Shown here: piece by piece, positions 9,271-17,562 of the stretch
Numbering within the stretch: position 1 is the stretch's first letter
Layout of the letters: each line of letters opens with the position of its first letter
From: Betaproteobacteria bacterium
Lineage (GTDB): Bacteria > Pseudomonadota > Gammaproteobacteria > Burkholderiales > SG8-41
Direction: 5' to 3'
Length of the DNA: 50,868 nucleotides
Assembly: GCA_025363575.1 (NCBI GenBank)
Contig: JANYDM010000041.1
Span: 1-50,868 of the forward strand
Made by a program: the position numbers and the translations under genes
Notes under the pieces: generated by a model
What the model was told of the DNA's origin: nothing
The model's database searches: none
Seen by the model: the letters and a program-made list of their open reading frames with translations, nothing else

Positions 9271-10173
9271 CTAGCTGCGCTTGCGCCGCACCCGTGTTTC
9301 TGCCCGCAGAACAGCGTGCACTGCCGCGGTGTCATACTCCTCGTAGCCGCCCGTATACGCCTTGTCATAGTAGCGTTTGCTCAGTTCGAACAACGGCGTC
9401 GGACAACCCACTTTTTTTGCAAATGCGCGGATGATAGCGATGTCTTTCTGATACACGTCAATTTTCATGGTGGGCGGAAGGTAGCGGCGTTTTGCCATCA
9501 GCGGGCCGCGGACTTCGAACATGCGTGATGTACCTGCGCCGTCCTTGATTACACGATACATCAATTCCGCATCGACCCCTGCCCGCTCGGCGAGCACGAA
9601 CGCTTCCGCAGTCGACAGATTGTGTATCGTCACGAGCAGGTTGGCGATGAACTTGAGCTTGGAGCCCGCGCCGAACGCACCGCAGTAATACGCATTGCGC
9701 GCGAAGCCGGCGAATATCGTCTTGCAGCGTGCGCACGCGCGCTTGTCGCCGCTTGCGTAGATCACGATGTCTTTCGCCGCGGCTTGCGCGCCGGTGCCGC
9801 TGATCGGGCAATCGAGCAAGATCACGCCGATTTTAGCGAGGCGCCTGCGTGCGTCCTCCTTGACTTCCAGCGGCAGCGTGCTGGCTTCGATAACGATAGT
9901 GCCGTTGCGCGCGCCCGCCGCGATGCCACTCTCACCGAACAATGCAGATTCGAACGCGGGCAAGGATGGCAACGAAGTTATGATTACACCAGCGGTGGAG
10001 GCCACCTCGGCCGCAGATCCCGCGGCAATTCCACTGAGCTTGCGCAAGGCGGCGCGCCGCTTTGCATCAATATCGTAGCCCACGACCTTGAAACGCGCGG
10101 CGCGCAGTTGCTTGGCGAATGCGCTGCCCATAATGCCGAGGCCAATGACACCAACTTGCCGGGTGGCAGCCAT
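9271..10173 (-). CDS. NAD(P)-dependent beta-hydroxyacid dehydrogenase, 3-hydroxyisobutyrate dehydrogenase family
   Basis: A Rossmann-fold dehydrogenase oxidising a beta-hydroxyacid (HIBADH, tartronate semialdehyde reductase and relatives). GVIGLGIMGSAFAKQL gives the dinucleotide motif (G11, G13, G16). DCPISGTGAQAAAKD matches the substrate-binding loop, although the usual GG is replaced by GTGAQ. GAGSKLKFIANLL supplies the catalytic Lys (K174) and Asn (N178). The 300-residue length is normal. The stop is 34 bases before the hydrolase start, and the start lies 2 bases after the amidohydrolase stop, so it is mid-operon. Substrate unknown. Confidence 0.9.
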   Translation of the reverse strand: MAATRQVGVIGLGIMGSAFAKQLRAARFKVVGYDIDAKRRAALRKLSGIAAGSAAEVASTAGVIITSLPSLPAFESALFGESGIAAGARNGTIVIEASTLPLEVKEDARRRLAKIGVILLDCPISGTGAQAAAKDIVIYASGDKRACARCKTIFAGFARNAYYCGAFGAGSKLKFIANLLVTIHNLSTAEAFVLAERAGVDAELMYRVIKDGAGTSRMFEVRGPLMAKRRYLPPTMKIDVYQKDIAIIRAFAKKVGCPTPLFELSKRYYDKAYTGGYEEYDTAAVHAVLRAETRVRRKRS

Positions 10174-10175
10174 CT

Positions 10176-11168
10176 TCAGAATTTCTCGCCGAACAATCTG
10201 GCCGCGGTGCGGTACGACACGTCTTCCATCTCCTTCGCGGTCAGGCGCGGGACCTGGTCCATATGCTGCAGCGGTTGCTCTTCGCCCATGTCGAACGGCG
10301 AATCGGTGCCTAGCACCACCCGTTCCGATCCCACCATCTCGAGCAGGTGGCGCGTCGCTTTGGGACTGTGCGTCAATGCGTCAAAATAAAAATTTGCAAA
10401 CATGTCATACGGCTTCGACTGCGTAACGGCAGCGGTATCGGTCCGCACCTTGTGCCCGTGCTCGAAACGTCCGATCTGGTACGGGAGAAAGCCGCCGCCG
10501 TGAGCGAGCAGCATTTTGAGACCGCGCAACTCATCGAGCGCGCCGCTGAACATGAGCTTGCCGACCATGATAGTGGTGTCGAGCGGATTGCCGATCAGAT
10601 TCGTCAAATACCAGCAGTCCAACCGCCCGCCGGCGCCTTGCGTGTTCGGGTGGGCGAACACCACCATTTTTAATTCCTGCAGACGGCGCAGCACCGGCCG
10701 GAATTTCGCGTCGGCGAGCTCCTCTTCGCCGATGGCGGTGCCCATCTCGACCGCCTTGCAGCCGTATTCCCTGACGACCCGCTCGAGCTCCGCGATTGCA
10801 GCATCCGGATGCTGCATAGGCAAAGTCGCCATTCCGCGCAGGCGTTCCGGCCGCGCTTGCACCATTTTGAAGAGGCCGTCGTTCACCAATCCCGCGGCCG
10901 TCAGCGCATCGTCGGGACGTAGGCCGTAGAAGAAAATTTGCGGGCCCGGAGAAATATACGAAATGTCCAGCCCTTTGCGCTCCATCGATTCGACTTTGGC
11001 GTCGGCGTCGTAGAACTCCATGATCAGATCGAACGTCACCTTGCCGCGCGTAAATGTGTATTCGCCGCGCGTGCCGCCGATTTTAGTTTTATACAAGTCC
11101 GGTTGCGCCCGCATCGCGTCGATGATCGTTTCGGGAATAACATGGCTGTGGGTATCGATGCGTTTCAC
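10176..11168 (-). CDS. Amidohydrolase family protein, ACMSD-like
   Basis: A metal-dependent TIM-barrel protein of the amidohydrolase-2 group, which includes aminocarboxymuconate semialdehyde decarboxylase and gamma-resorcylate decarboxylase. These are usually decarboxylases or C-C/C-N hydrolases of aromatic breakdown. The metal ligands begin with DTHSHV at residues 5-10. VVFAHPNTQG supplies a further His, LLAHGGGFLPY another, and VLGTDSPFDMG the catalytic Asp. The GTG at 11168 (330 residues) is the best start because the metal motif always sits at the very N-terminus; the open frame further upstream is not coding-like. It is the first gene of the leftward operon, with a TATAAT about 65 bases upstream. 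Confidence 0.88.
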   Translation of the reverse strand: MKRIDTHSHVIPETIIDAMRAQPDLYKTKIGGTRGEYTFTRGKVTFDLIMEFYDADAKVESMERKGLDISYISPGPQIFFYGLRPDDALTAAGLVNDGLFKMVQARPERLRGMATLPMQHPDAAIAELERVVREYGCKAVEMGTAIGEEELADAKFRPVLRRLQELKMVVFAHPNTQGAGGRLDCWYLTNLIGNPLDTTIMVGKLMFSGALDELRGLKMLLAHGGGFLPYQIGRFEHGHKVRTDTAAVTQSKPYDMFANFYFDALTHSPKATRHLLEMVGSERVVLGTDSPFDMGEEQPLQHMDQVPRLTAKEMEDVSYRTAARLFGEKF

Positions 11169-11231
11169 TGATAGTTGCTCCGGATGATGAAAGTTACGGC
11201 GCTCTGACCGCATTGCCGCGCAAGAGCGCAA

Positions 11232-11237
11232 ATTATA
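11232..11237 (-). promoter_or_regulatory. Candidate -10 element of the leftward catabolic operon
   Basis: A perfect TATAAT on the minus strand lies about 64 bases before the GTG start of the amidohydrolase gene. No good -35 is visible at 16-18 bases, which would fit an activator-dependent promoter. Confidence 0.45.
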
Positions 11238-11356
11238 CCGGTCTTGCCGCGCACGGCTCGCACAGGGGTATCGTGCCCGTGCCGTCCTTCCCGCCAGGAG
11301 TCGCGGCAAACATCGCTGCTCGCCAGACGGCAGAGCGGCAAAACGTTCTTTGGGTT

Positions 11357-11385
11357 TGTGACGGCGTGCCCTCATTGCTACAATC
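11357..11385 (+). promoter_or_regulatory. Promoter of the rightward catabolic operon
   Basis: TTGTGA (11357-11362) and TACAAT (11380-11385) are 17 bases apart. The -10 is also preceded by TGC (extended -10). The predicted transcript starts about 30 bases before the TTG start of the first dehydrogenase gene. Confidence 0.65.
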
Positions 11386-11424
11386 CCCGCCTGTCGTTCA
11401 ACAAACATCTGCCAAAGGACACTC

Positions 11425-12498
11425 TTGAAGCAACTTAACATTGGCATAATCGGGACCGGCTGGTGCGGCGGCATACGCGCTCAGACCTGTGCCACGCACC
11501 CGCTGGTTAAGAGCCTGCATCTGGCGGAAACCCGGCCCGACCGCCTTGCGGAAGTAGCCAAGGCAAGCAACGCACAAACCGCCACCGCCGACTATCAGCA
11601 GATACTCCGCAACGACGCCATCGACGCTGTGATGATCTCCGCCACACCTGAGGTCTTGCACTTTCCGATGGCGCGTGACGCGCTCACATCCGGCAAGCAT
11701 GTATTTCTCGAGAAACCGATCGCCATCGAGCTCCACGAAGCGGACGAACTCATCGCGATAGCGCGCAAGAATGCACTCAAGTTTACGATAGGCTATTCGC
11801 AGCGCTTCAACCCGAAATTCGCGTACGTCCGGAAATGCGCAACCGACGGCACGCTCGGCAAGCCCGTCAGCGCGCTGGTGAGCCGCCATATCGGCCGCAG
11901 TCTCGGCAAGAAAATCACCGGCCGCACGAAATTGTCGCCGGCCGCGATGGAAGCAACCCACGATCTGGATTTCATATTGTGGTGCCTGGAACCTGCCAGG
12001 CCGATACGCGTGTACTCGACGGTCAACTACGGCGCCATGAAAGCTTCAACTGGCGCCGATGTTCCCGATACGCAGTACATCACCGTCACTATGGACAGTG
12101 GCGTGTCGTTCGTGGTTTGCGCGGGCTGGAGCCTGCCGCCCGCCTACCCGAATTTTTCCATGACATGGATAGAGTTCGTGGGCACCGAGGGTGCACTCAT
12201 CATCGACGACACTCATCGCGACACCATGCTCACGACCATGCAGACCGGCATCGTGCATCCAATGTCGTCCATGCCGGGGGAATTCGTCGAGCATACCTAC
12301 GCCGGTCCGATGGCAGCCGAAACCGTGCATTTTCTCGAGGCCGTTGCGTGCGATCGGCCGGTGCTGGTCACCGCCGAGCAGGCGCGCCAGGTCATGGAGG
12401 TTTACATCGCCGCGGATATTTCCGCCGAGCGCAACGAGCCGGTGAGCCTGCCCCTGCCTGAATCGCGTCCGCGCGCAGCTGCCGGAACCGCACGGTGA
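11425..12498 (+). CDS. Gfo/Idh/MocA family oxidoreductase (first of a tandem pair)
   Basis: An NAD(P)-dependent dehydrogenase with an N-terminal Rossmann fold (GIIGTGWCGG, residues 7-16), the cofactor/catalytic motif EKPIA (EKP at 96-98), QRFNPKF, the catalytic-region THDLDFILW and the C-terminal barrel motif GTEGALIIDDTHRD. Members oxidise a secondary alcohol or lactol on sugars, cyclitols, or ring-cleavage semialdehydes (as LigC does). The start is TTG, chosen because AAAGGA lies 5 bases upstream and the Rossmann motif follows at once. The 357-residue length is normal. The gene opens the rightward operon and overlaps the next, related gene by 4 bases. Confidence 0.88.
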   Translation: MKQLNIGIIGTGWCGGIRAQTCATHPLVKSLHLAETRPDRLAEVAKASNAQTATADYQQILRNDAIDAVMISATPEVLHFPMARDALTSGKHVFLEKPIAIELHEADELIAIARKNALKFTIGYSQRFNPKFAYVRKCATDGTLGKPVSALVSRHIGRSLGKKITGRTKLSPAAMEATHDLDFILWCLEPARPIRVYSTVNYGAMKASTGADVPDTQYITVTMDSGVSFVVCAGWSLPPAYPNFSMTWIEFVGTEGALIIDDTHRDTMLTTMQTGIVHPMSSMPGEFVEHTYAGPMAAETVHFLEAVACDRPVLVTAEQARQVMEVYIAADISAERNEPVSLPLPESRPRAAAGTAR

Positions 12499-13610
12499 GA
12501 AAACCGGCAAAACAAATCGGCCTCGCCATCATCGGCGCCGGTCGCGTTGGCCTGATTCGCGGCGAACTCGCTGCCCGTCATCCTGCAGTGGGCTGGATCG
12601 GTATCGCTGAGAAGATCCCCGAGCGCGCGAAATTCGTCGCCGGCAAGGTCGGCGCCGATTTTGTAACGGCAAATTATCGCGAGCTGATTTCGCGTCCGGA
12701 AGTGAATGCATTGGTCGTTTCGACCGACGAGCACCTGCACGTAGATCCTATCCTTGCTGCGTGCGAGCGCGGGCTGCCGATGCTGATCGAAAAGCCGCTC
12801 GCCACCGATCTGGCCGAATCGCAGATGGTGATGGAAGCGCTTGAGCACGCCGGTATCGACGCTGTTATCGGCTACACACAGCGCTTTCGCCGCCGCTGGC
12901 TGGTGGCCAAGGAAAAAGTCGCGACAGGCGCATTGGGCGACGTGACGATGGTCACTTCGCGCGCCTTCATGAACCGTCTGGTCGCCATCGACAACTACAA
13001 GCGTTCCGACAATCCCGCTGAAATTTCACCGATGGTGATTTCCGGCACGCACGCGCTCGACGTCGTGATGTGGCTCATGGAAGCTAAGACGCCCGTCGAA
13101 GTCTATGCACGCTCGGTCGACAAAGCCCTCGGTCCGACGTGGAAGGGAATCGACGGCACCGGTTACATGATTACCTTCGACGACGGCGCCATTTATCACG
13201 GCGTGATCTCGTGGGCGCTGCCCGAAGTATGGCCGGGCGCAGTCTACAGTCTGGAAGTCGGCGCCGTCGGTACCGAGGGCGTGCTCACGATAGACGACAC
13301 TCATCGCGACATCGTGCTCGCCACTAATCTAGTACAGGGGGAAGGCTACGCGCCTGACAAGCGGCGCCACGTCGACTTCCTGACCAGCTATCCGGTTGGC
13401 GACATAGCGCTCGGCGAATTGCGCGGACCGATGCGCGAAGAAACCAATTCATGGCTCAATCGCGTCGCGCTGGGTGTAAAGACGCAGCACGCGACTGCAC
13501 GCGAAGGCCATAATCGCTTGATGCTGACGAAAGCAATTGACCTGTCGGCGCGCCTCAAGCGTCCGGTCAAGCTGCCGATCGGGCCGGAAGACATAGCACG
13601 CGCATCATGA
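12495..13610 (+). CDS. Gfo/Idh/MocA family oxidoreductase (second of a tandem pair)
   Basis: A paralogue of the gene before it. It has Rossmann motif AIIGAGRVG, EKPLATD (EKP at about 99-101), GYTQRFRRRW, THALDVVMW and a nearly identical barrel motif GTEGVLTIDDTHRD. The GTG start overlaps the preceding TGA (GTGA), so the two are translationally coupled. At 371 residues it is normal for the family. Sequence similarity outside the motifs is limited, so the pair diverged long ago. They may act on successive intermediates or form a mixed oligomer; nothing in the sequence decides this. Confidence 0.88.
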   Translation: MRKPAKQIGLAIIGAGRVGLIRGELAARHPAVGWIGIAEKIPERAKFVAGKVGADFVTANYRELISRPEVNALVVSTDEHLHVDPILAACERGLPMLIEKPLATDLAESQMVMEALEHAGIDAVIGYTQRFRRRWLVAKEKVATGALGDVTMVTSRAFMNRLVAIDNYKRSDNPAEISPMVISGTHALDVVMWLMEAKTPVEVYARSVDKALGPTWKGIDGTGYMITFDDGAIYHGVISWALPEVWPGAVYSLEVGAVGTEGVLTIDDTHRDIVLATNLVQGEGYAPDKRRHVDFLTSYPVGDIALGELRGPMREETNSWLNRVALGVKTQHATAREGHNRLMLTKAIDLSARLKRPVKLPIGPEDIARAS

Positions 13611-13662
13611 AAACTTCGAATATTGCTGCAAACTATTCAAGGCCAATCGACAGGACTATCGC

Positions 13663-14763
13663 ATGAAACTCGCCATGTTCATGATGCCGGTCCACCCGCC
13701 CGGCAAGAACTATCCGCAATCGCTGCGCGAAGACCGTGAGGCGATCATCCTTGCCGACAAGCTCGGTTTCGAGGAAGCCTATGTCGGCGAGCATGTCACC
13801 GATGCCGCCGAAACGGTCACTCATTGCATGACGTTTCTCGCCAGTCTCGCCTCGGATACTAAACGCATCAAGCTCGGCACCGGCACGATCAACATCCCCA
13901 ATTCGCACCCGGCCGCGATCGCCGCGCAGGTGGCGATGCTCGACAACTTGCTAGAAGGCCGCTTCATCATGGGTATCAGCCCCGGCGGCCTGATGTCCGA
14001 CGCCGAGGTCTTCGGCAATCTCGGCAAGGACCGCAATGCCATGTTCGTCGAAGGCATCAACATGGTGCTGAAGATCTGGGAATCGGAGCCGCCGTACAAT
14101 ATCGAAGGCCAGTTCTGGAACATCACGACGGCAAAGACCATGATCCCGGAAATCGGCCAGGGCATGATATTGAAACCCTTCCAAAAGCCGCACCCGCCCA
14201 TCGTCGGCACCGTAGTCGCACCGTTCTCTAAAGGTGTCACTGCGATGGCCGAACGCGGCTGGCAGCCGATCTCGGCCAATTTTTTGATGCCACAGTGGGT
14301 GAAAACGCATTGGCCCAACTACGTCGAGGGAAAGAAGAACATCGGCAAGGAAGCCGATACTGCAGACTGGAGAGTGGCCAAGAGCGTGTTCGTGGCCGAC
14401 GACGAGAAAACCGCGCAGCGCTACGGTAAATCGGCGGAAGGTCCCTACCATTTCTATTTCAAGCAGCTCGTGCGCAAGCTCGTGGGTTTCGGCAATCGCG
14501 GCAATCTGTTCAAAACGGACCAGGCCATGCCTGACGCGGCGATCACGCCCGAGTACGTGACGAACGAGTTGGTTCTGGCCGGCACCGTCAACAGTGTCGT
14601 CGACCAGATACTTGCTTTCCGTGAGCAGATCGGCGACTTCGGGACTCTCGTTTATTCCTGCCATGACTGGATCGATCCGGCATTGAGCAAGCGCTCGATG
14701 GAATTGATGGCCGAAAAAGTAATGCCGGCCGTCAACGCTGCGCTCGCCAGTTCAAAAAAATAG
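13663..14763 (+). CDS. LLM-class flavin-dependent oxidoreductase (luciferase-like monooxygenase)
   Basis: A bacterial-luciferase-fold TIM-barrel enzyme that uses reduced FMN and oxygen (or F420 in some members) to hydroxylate or Baeyer-Villiger-oxidise a substrate. Seen motifs: GFEEAYVGEHVTDA, KLGTGTINIPNSHPAAIAAQ, MLDNLLEGRFIMGISPGG and PHPPIVGT. These are closest in style to limonene 1,2-monooxygenase-like members. The 366 residues are normal. It sits in the operon between two Gfo/Idh/MocA genes. The reduced flavin could come from the reductase three genes downstream, which is an inference from context. Confidence 0.88.
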   Translation: MKLAMFMMPVHPPGKNYPQSLREDREAIILADKLGFEEAYVGEHVTDAAETVTHCMTFLASLASDTKRIKLGTGTINIPNSHPAAIAAQVAMLDNLLEGRFIMGISPGGLMSDAEVFGNLGKDRNAMFVEGINMVLKIWESEPPYNIEGQFWNITTAKTMIPEIGQGMILKPFQKPHPPIVGTVVAPFSKGVTAMAERGWQPISANFLMPQWVKTHWPNYVEGKKNIGKEADTADWRVAKSVFVADDEKTAQRYGKSAEGPYHFYFKQLVRKLVGFGNRGNLFKTDQAMPDAAITPEYVTNELVLAGTVNSVVDQILAFREQIGDFGTLVYSCHDWIDPALSKRSMELMAEKVMPAVNAALASSKK

Positions 14764-14788
14764 ACCGCAATTCCCAAGGAGAAGTTGA

Positions 14789-15787
14789 GTGCTGAACGTA
14801 GCGGTCGTGGGCATAGGGTGGTGGGGCAAGACCATAGTCCCCTTGCTCAAACGAAGTACAAAGTTGCGCGTCGATAAAGTCGTCGAAGTCAACGCGGCCG
14901 GTATCGCGGATTTCGCGCGCCAGCAGTCCGTCGAAGTGGTTGCCGATTACGCGGCCATATTGAAGGACCCGGCAATTCACGGCGTCGTCCTGTGCACGCC
15001 GCATACCCAGCACACGGACCAGATCGTGGCGGCCGCCAACGCGGGCAAGCACGTGTTCTGCGAAAAGCCGCTGTCGATGACGCGCGCCGACGTGCTGCGT
15101 GCAATAAAAGCGATCAACGACAACAAGGTCGTGCTTGCCGTCGGTCACGAAAAACGCTTCGAGCCGCCGATCATGGAGGCGATGGCGGCCGTCAACTCGG
15201 GCGAACTCGGCACGCCGCTGCAAATTGAAGCCAATTTCAGTCAGGATAAATTCCTCACCCTCGCGGCGGACAACTGGCGCCTGTCGGGCAAAGAAGCGCC
15301 CGCGGGTCCGATGACCGCCACCGGGATCCACCTGCTGGACCTGTCTGTGGGCGTCTTTGGAGAAGCGGACCGAGTATTCGCGAGCGTCAAGCAATTGGGC
15401 AGTCAGCTCGTAAATGGTGATACGTTGGCAATACTCGTATCGTTCAAAAAAGGCGGTCATGCACTGCTGAGCGCCATACTTGCCACGCCGTTCGAAGGCC
15501 GCTTCACCGTCTATTGCACCAGGGGCTGGATCGAAGTGCGCGACAAGACCCATCCGGAAGCCCCCGAGGGCTGGGTCCTGACAAAAGCGTTGCGCGGGGG
15601 CAAACGCGAGGTGAAGGAATTTCCGCCCGCCCCGAACGTGCTGGCCAACCTCGAGGCTTTTGCCGATGCGGCAGAGGGCCGCGCGCCCTACCCGGTGCCG
15701 CAATGGCAGATGATCGCCAATATTTCGGCGTTGGAAGCCATATTCAAATCCGCCGCGAGCGGTGCTATCGTCAGTGTCCAGTCCTGA
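14789..15787 (+). CDS. Gfo/Idh/MocA family oxidoreductase (third)
   Basis: A third dehydrogenase of this family in the operon, less similar to the tandem pair. The Rossmann motif is VVGIGWWGK at the very N-terminus. CEKPLSM (EKP at 92-94), GHEKRFEPP and TGIHLLDLSVG follow. A C-terminal lysine-rich region ends in PYPVPQWQMI. The GTG start is supported by AAGGAGAAG a few bases upstream and by the immediate Rossmann motif. 332 residues. The stop is one base before the start of the monooxygenase gene. Confidence 0.87.
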   Translation: MLNVAVVGIGWWGKTIVPLLKRSTKLRVDKVVEVNAAGIADFARQQSVEVVADYAAILKDPAIHGVVLCTPHTQHTDQIVAAANAGKHVFCEKPLSMTRADVLRAIKAINDNKVVLAVGHEKRFEPPIMEAMAAVNSGELGTPLQIEANFSQDKFLTLAADNWRLSGKEAPAGPMTATGIHLLDLSVGVFGEADRVFASVKQLGSQLVNGDTLAILVSFKKGGHALLSAILATPFEGRFTVYCTRGWIEVRDKTHPEAPEGWVLTKALRGGKREVKEFPPAPNVLANLEAFADAAEGRAPYPVPQWQMIANISALEAIFKSAASGAIVSVQS

Positions 15788-15788
15788 T

Positions 15789-16964
15789 ATGCCCACGCCG
15801 CCCACCCACGATGCACTTGTTGCCAGCGCAAACGCGCTAGTGCCCGCCCTGCGCGAACGGGCTCTGCGTGCCGAGGAGCTGCGCCGCATTCCGGACGAAA
15901 CGCTCGTCGATCTGCACCGGACCGGACTGTTCCGCATGCTGCAGCCGAGACGCGTCGGCGGCAGCGAGCTGTCGTACGAAGCCATCGTCGAGCTTACTGC
16001 CATCATCGGCCGCGGTTGCGGTTCGACGGCCTGGGTGCTGGCCAATCTCGCAAACCATCACTGGATGCTCGCATTGTGGCCGCGCGCCATGCAAGATGAA
16101 ATCTGGGGTGAGTCTGCCGACACGCTGGTCGGCTCGGCTTTGATGTTTCCGGCGGGCCACGCTGTGCGCGAAGGCAGTGGATTCAGGCTGAGCGGTCACT
16201 GGAAATTTTCGAGCGGCATAGACGCGTCCCGCTGGTGCATGTTGGGCGGCATCGTCGCCAGCGCCGAGGGCGAGCTGCCCGAGTACTACGTATTCATCCT
16301 CCCGCACGCCGACTATAAAGTGCTGGATACCTGGCACGTGGCCGGACTGCGCGGGACCGGCAGCAAGGACATCGAAGTAAGCGATGCATTCGTTCCGGCG
16401 CATCGCGCGTTGAAAGTTGCGCAAATGAAAGGCGGCATCGCCCCTGGCGGGGAAACTGCCCCGCTCTACCAGCTGCCGGTATTCGATATGTTTCCTTACG
16501 TGGTGGCGGGCGTTTCACTGGGCATCGCGCAGGGGGCCATCGAAGTGTTCATCGAGGATATCCGCCACCGTATCACGGCCTACTCGACCACACTGCTCGC
16601 CGACTACGCCACGACGCAGGCTCGCCTCGGCCATGCGGCCGCGGCGGTTGGGGCCGCTGAGCGCCTCCTGATCGGCAACTGCAGTGAAGCGATGGATCTC
16701 GCGGTCCATCAGACCATGTCGGTACCTGAGCAGAAAATCCGGCTGCGTCGCGATGCCGCCTACGCAGCCCACCTCTGCACCGAGGCCGTCGATCTGCTGT
16801 TCGGCGCAGGTGGCGGTGAATTTCTTTATAACCAGCAGTCGATACAAAGATGCTTTCGCGACGTGCATGCCGCCAACAGCCATTACGCGCTGGCATGGGA
16901 CATCGCAACGACCATGGCCGGCAAAAGCCTGCTCGGTATCGCCGCAGACGTGCCGACCCTGTAA
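15789..16964 (+). CDS. Acyl-CoA dehydrogenase-fold flavin-dependent monooxygenase (oxygenase component)
   Basis: Resembles HsaA, HpaH-type and DszC oxygenases, which have the acyl-CoA dehydrogenase fold but use free reduced flavin from a partner reductase to hydroxylate phenols or oxidise sulfur compounds. Evidence: N-terminal helical segment ELRRIPDETLVDLHRTGLFR, GRGCGSTAWVLANLANHHW, FSSGIDASRWCMLGG, RGTGSKDIEV and the C-terminal LLFGAGGGEFLYNQQSIQRC...DVHAANSHY, which is typical of this hydroxylase branch rather than of true acyl-CoA dehydrogenases. The ATG at 15789 lies right after the previous stop. The stop codon overlaps the ATG of the flavin reductase by one base, which strongly supports a two-component system. 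Substrate unknown, probably a phenolic intermediate. Confidence 0.85.
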   Translation: MPTPPTHDALVASANALVPALRERALRAEELRRIPDETLVDLHRTGLFRMLQPRRVGGSELSYEAIVELTAIIGRGCGSTAWVLANLANHHWMLALWPRAMQDEIWGESADTLVGSALMFPAGHAVREGSGFRLSGHWKFSSGIDASRWCMLGGIVASAEGELPEYYVFILPHADYKVLDTWHVAGLRGTGSKDIEVSDAFVPAHRALKVAQMKGGIAPGGETAPLYQLPVFDMFPYVVAGVSLGIAQGAIEVFIEDIRHRITAYSTTLLADYATTQARLGHAAAAVGAAERLLIGNCSEAMDLAVHQTMSVPEQKIRLRRDAAYAAHLCTEAVDLLFGAGGGEFLYNQQSIQRCFRDVHAANSHYALAWDIATTMAGKSLLGIAADVPTL

Positions 16965-17479
16965 TGCCGATGGCCGACCAATTCAAGACGCCGGGCACCG
17001 ATAGTAATCCGCGCGACATCTGCAAAGCCCTCGGGTGCTACGCCACCGGGGTCACCATCGTGACGACGAAGACCGGCGCCGGCGAACCCATCGGGCTTAC
17101 CTGCAACTCGTTCAGTTCGGTGTCGCTGTCGCCGCCGCTGATTCTGTGGAGCCTGTCTCTCCGCTCGCCAAATTTGCCGAATTTCCTGCAAGCCACGCAT
17201 TTCGCGGTCAATGTGCTCGCGCACAACCAGATCGCGCTTTCGCAGCGATTTGCGCAGCCCATCGCGCGCAAGTTCGACAGCGTCGAGCATGTCCACGGGC
17301 CGCAAGGCATGCCTCTGATCGAAGGCGCGGCCGCGCAGTTCGAATGCCGGACCGAGGCACGTCATTACAGCGGCGATCATGTGATTTTCATCGGCAACGT
17401 GCTGCACTACCGGTCGTTCGACCACGCGCCGCTGGTGTATTTCCTGGGACGTTACGCTGGGGTACGGGAAGTCACCTGA
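16964..17479 (+). CDS. Flavin reductase (reductase component of the two-component monooxygenase)
   Basis: A split-barrel flavin reductase of the HpaC/HsaB/DIM6 family, which uses NAD(P)H to make FMNH2 or FADH2 for the partner oxygenase. Motifs: GCYATGVTIVTT, GLTCNSFSSVSLSPPLILWSL, HFAVNVLAHNQIALSQRFA, KFDSVEH, and the terminal DHVIFIGNVLHYRSF...PLVYFLGRY. About 171 residues. The start shares a base with the preceding stop (TAATG). The same reductase might also serve the luciferase-like enzyme of the operon. Confidence 0.9.
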   Translation: MPMADQFKTPGTDSNPRDICKALGCYATGVTIVTTKTGAGEPIGLTCNSFSSVSLSPPLILWSLSLRSPNLPNFLQATHFAVNVLAHNQIALSQRFAQPIARKFDSVEHVHGPQGMPLIEGAAAQFECRTEARHYSGDHVIFIGNVLHYRSFDHAPLVYFLGRYAGVREVT

Positions 17480-17562
17480 CAAAAATGAAAATTTATGCAG
17501 CGCAAACTAAGCACTACCTTGTCGATGTCCGCTCCTTGTAACCCAAAGAAAGGCCACGTCCA

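Noticed and set aside
14732..16045. Long minus-strand open frame opposite the third Gfo gene and the monooxygenase
   Set aside because: It is antisense to two well-supported genes, with low-complexity composition and no family motif.
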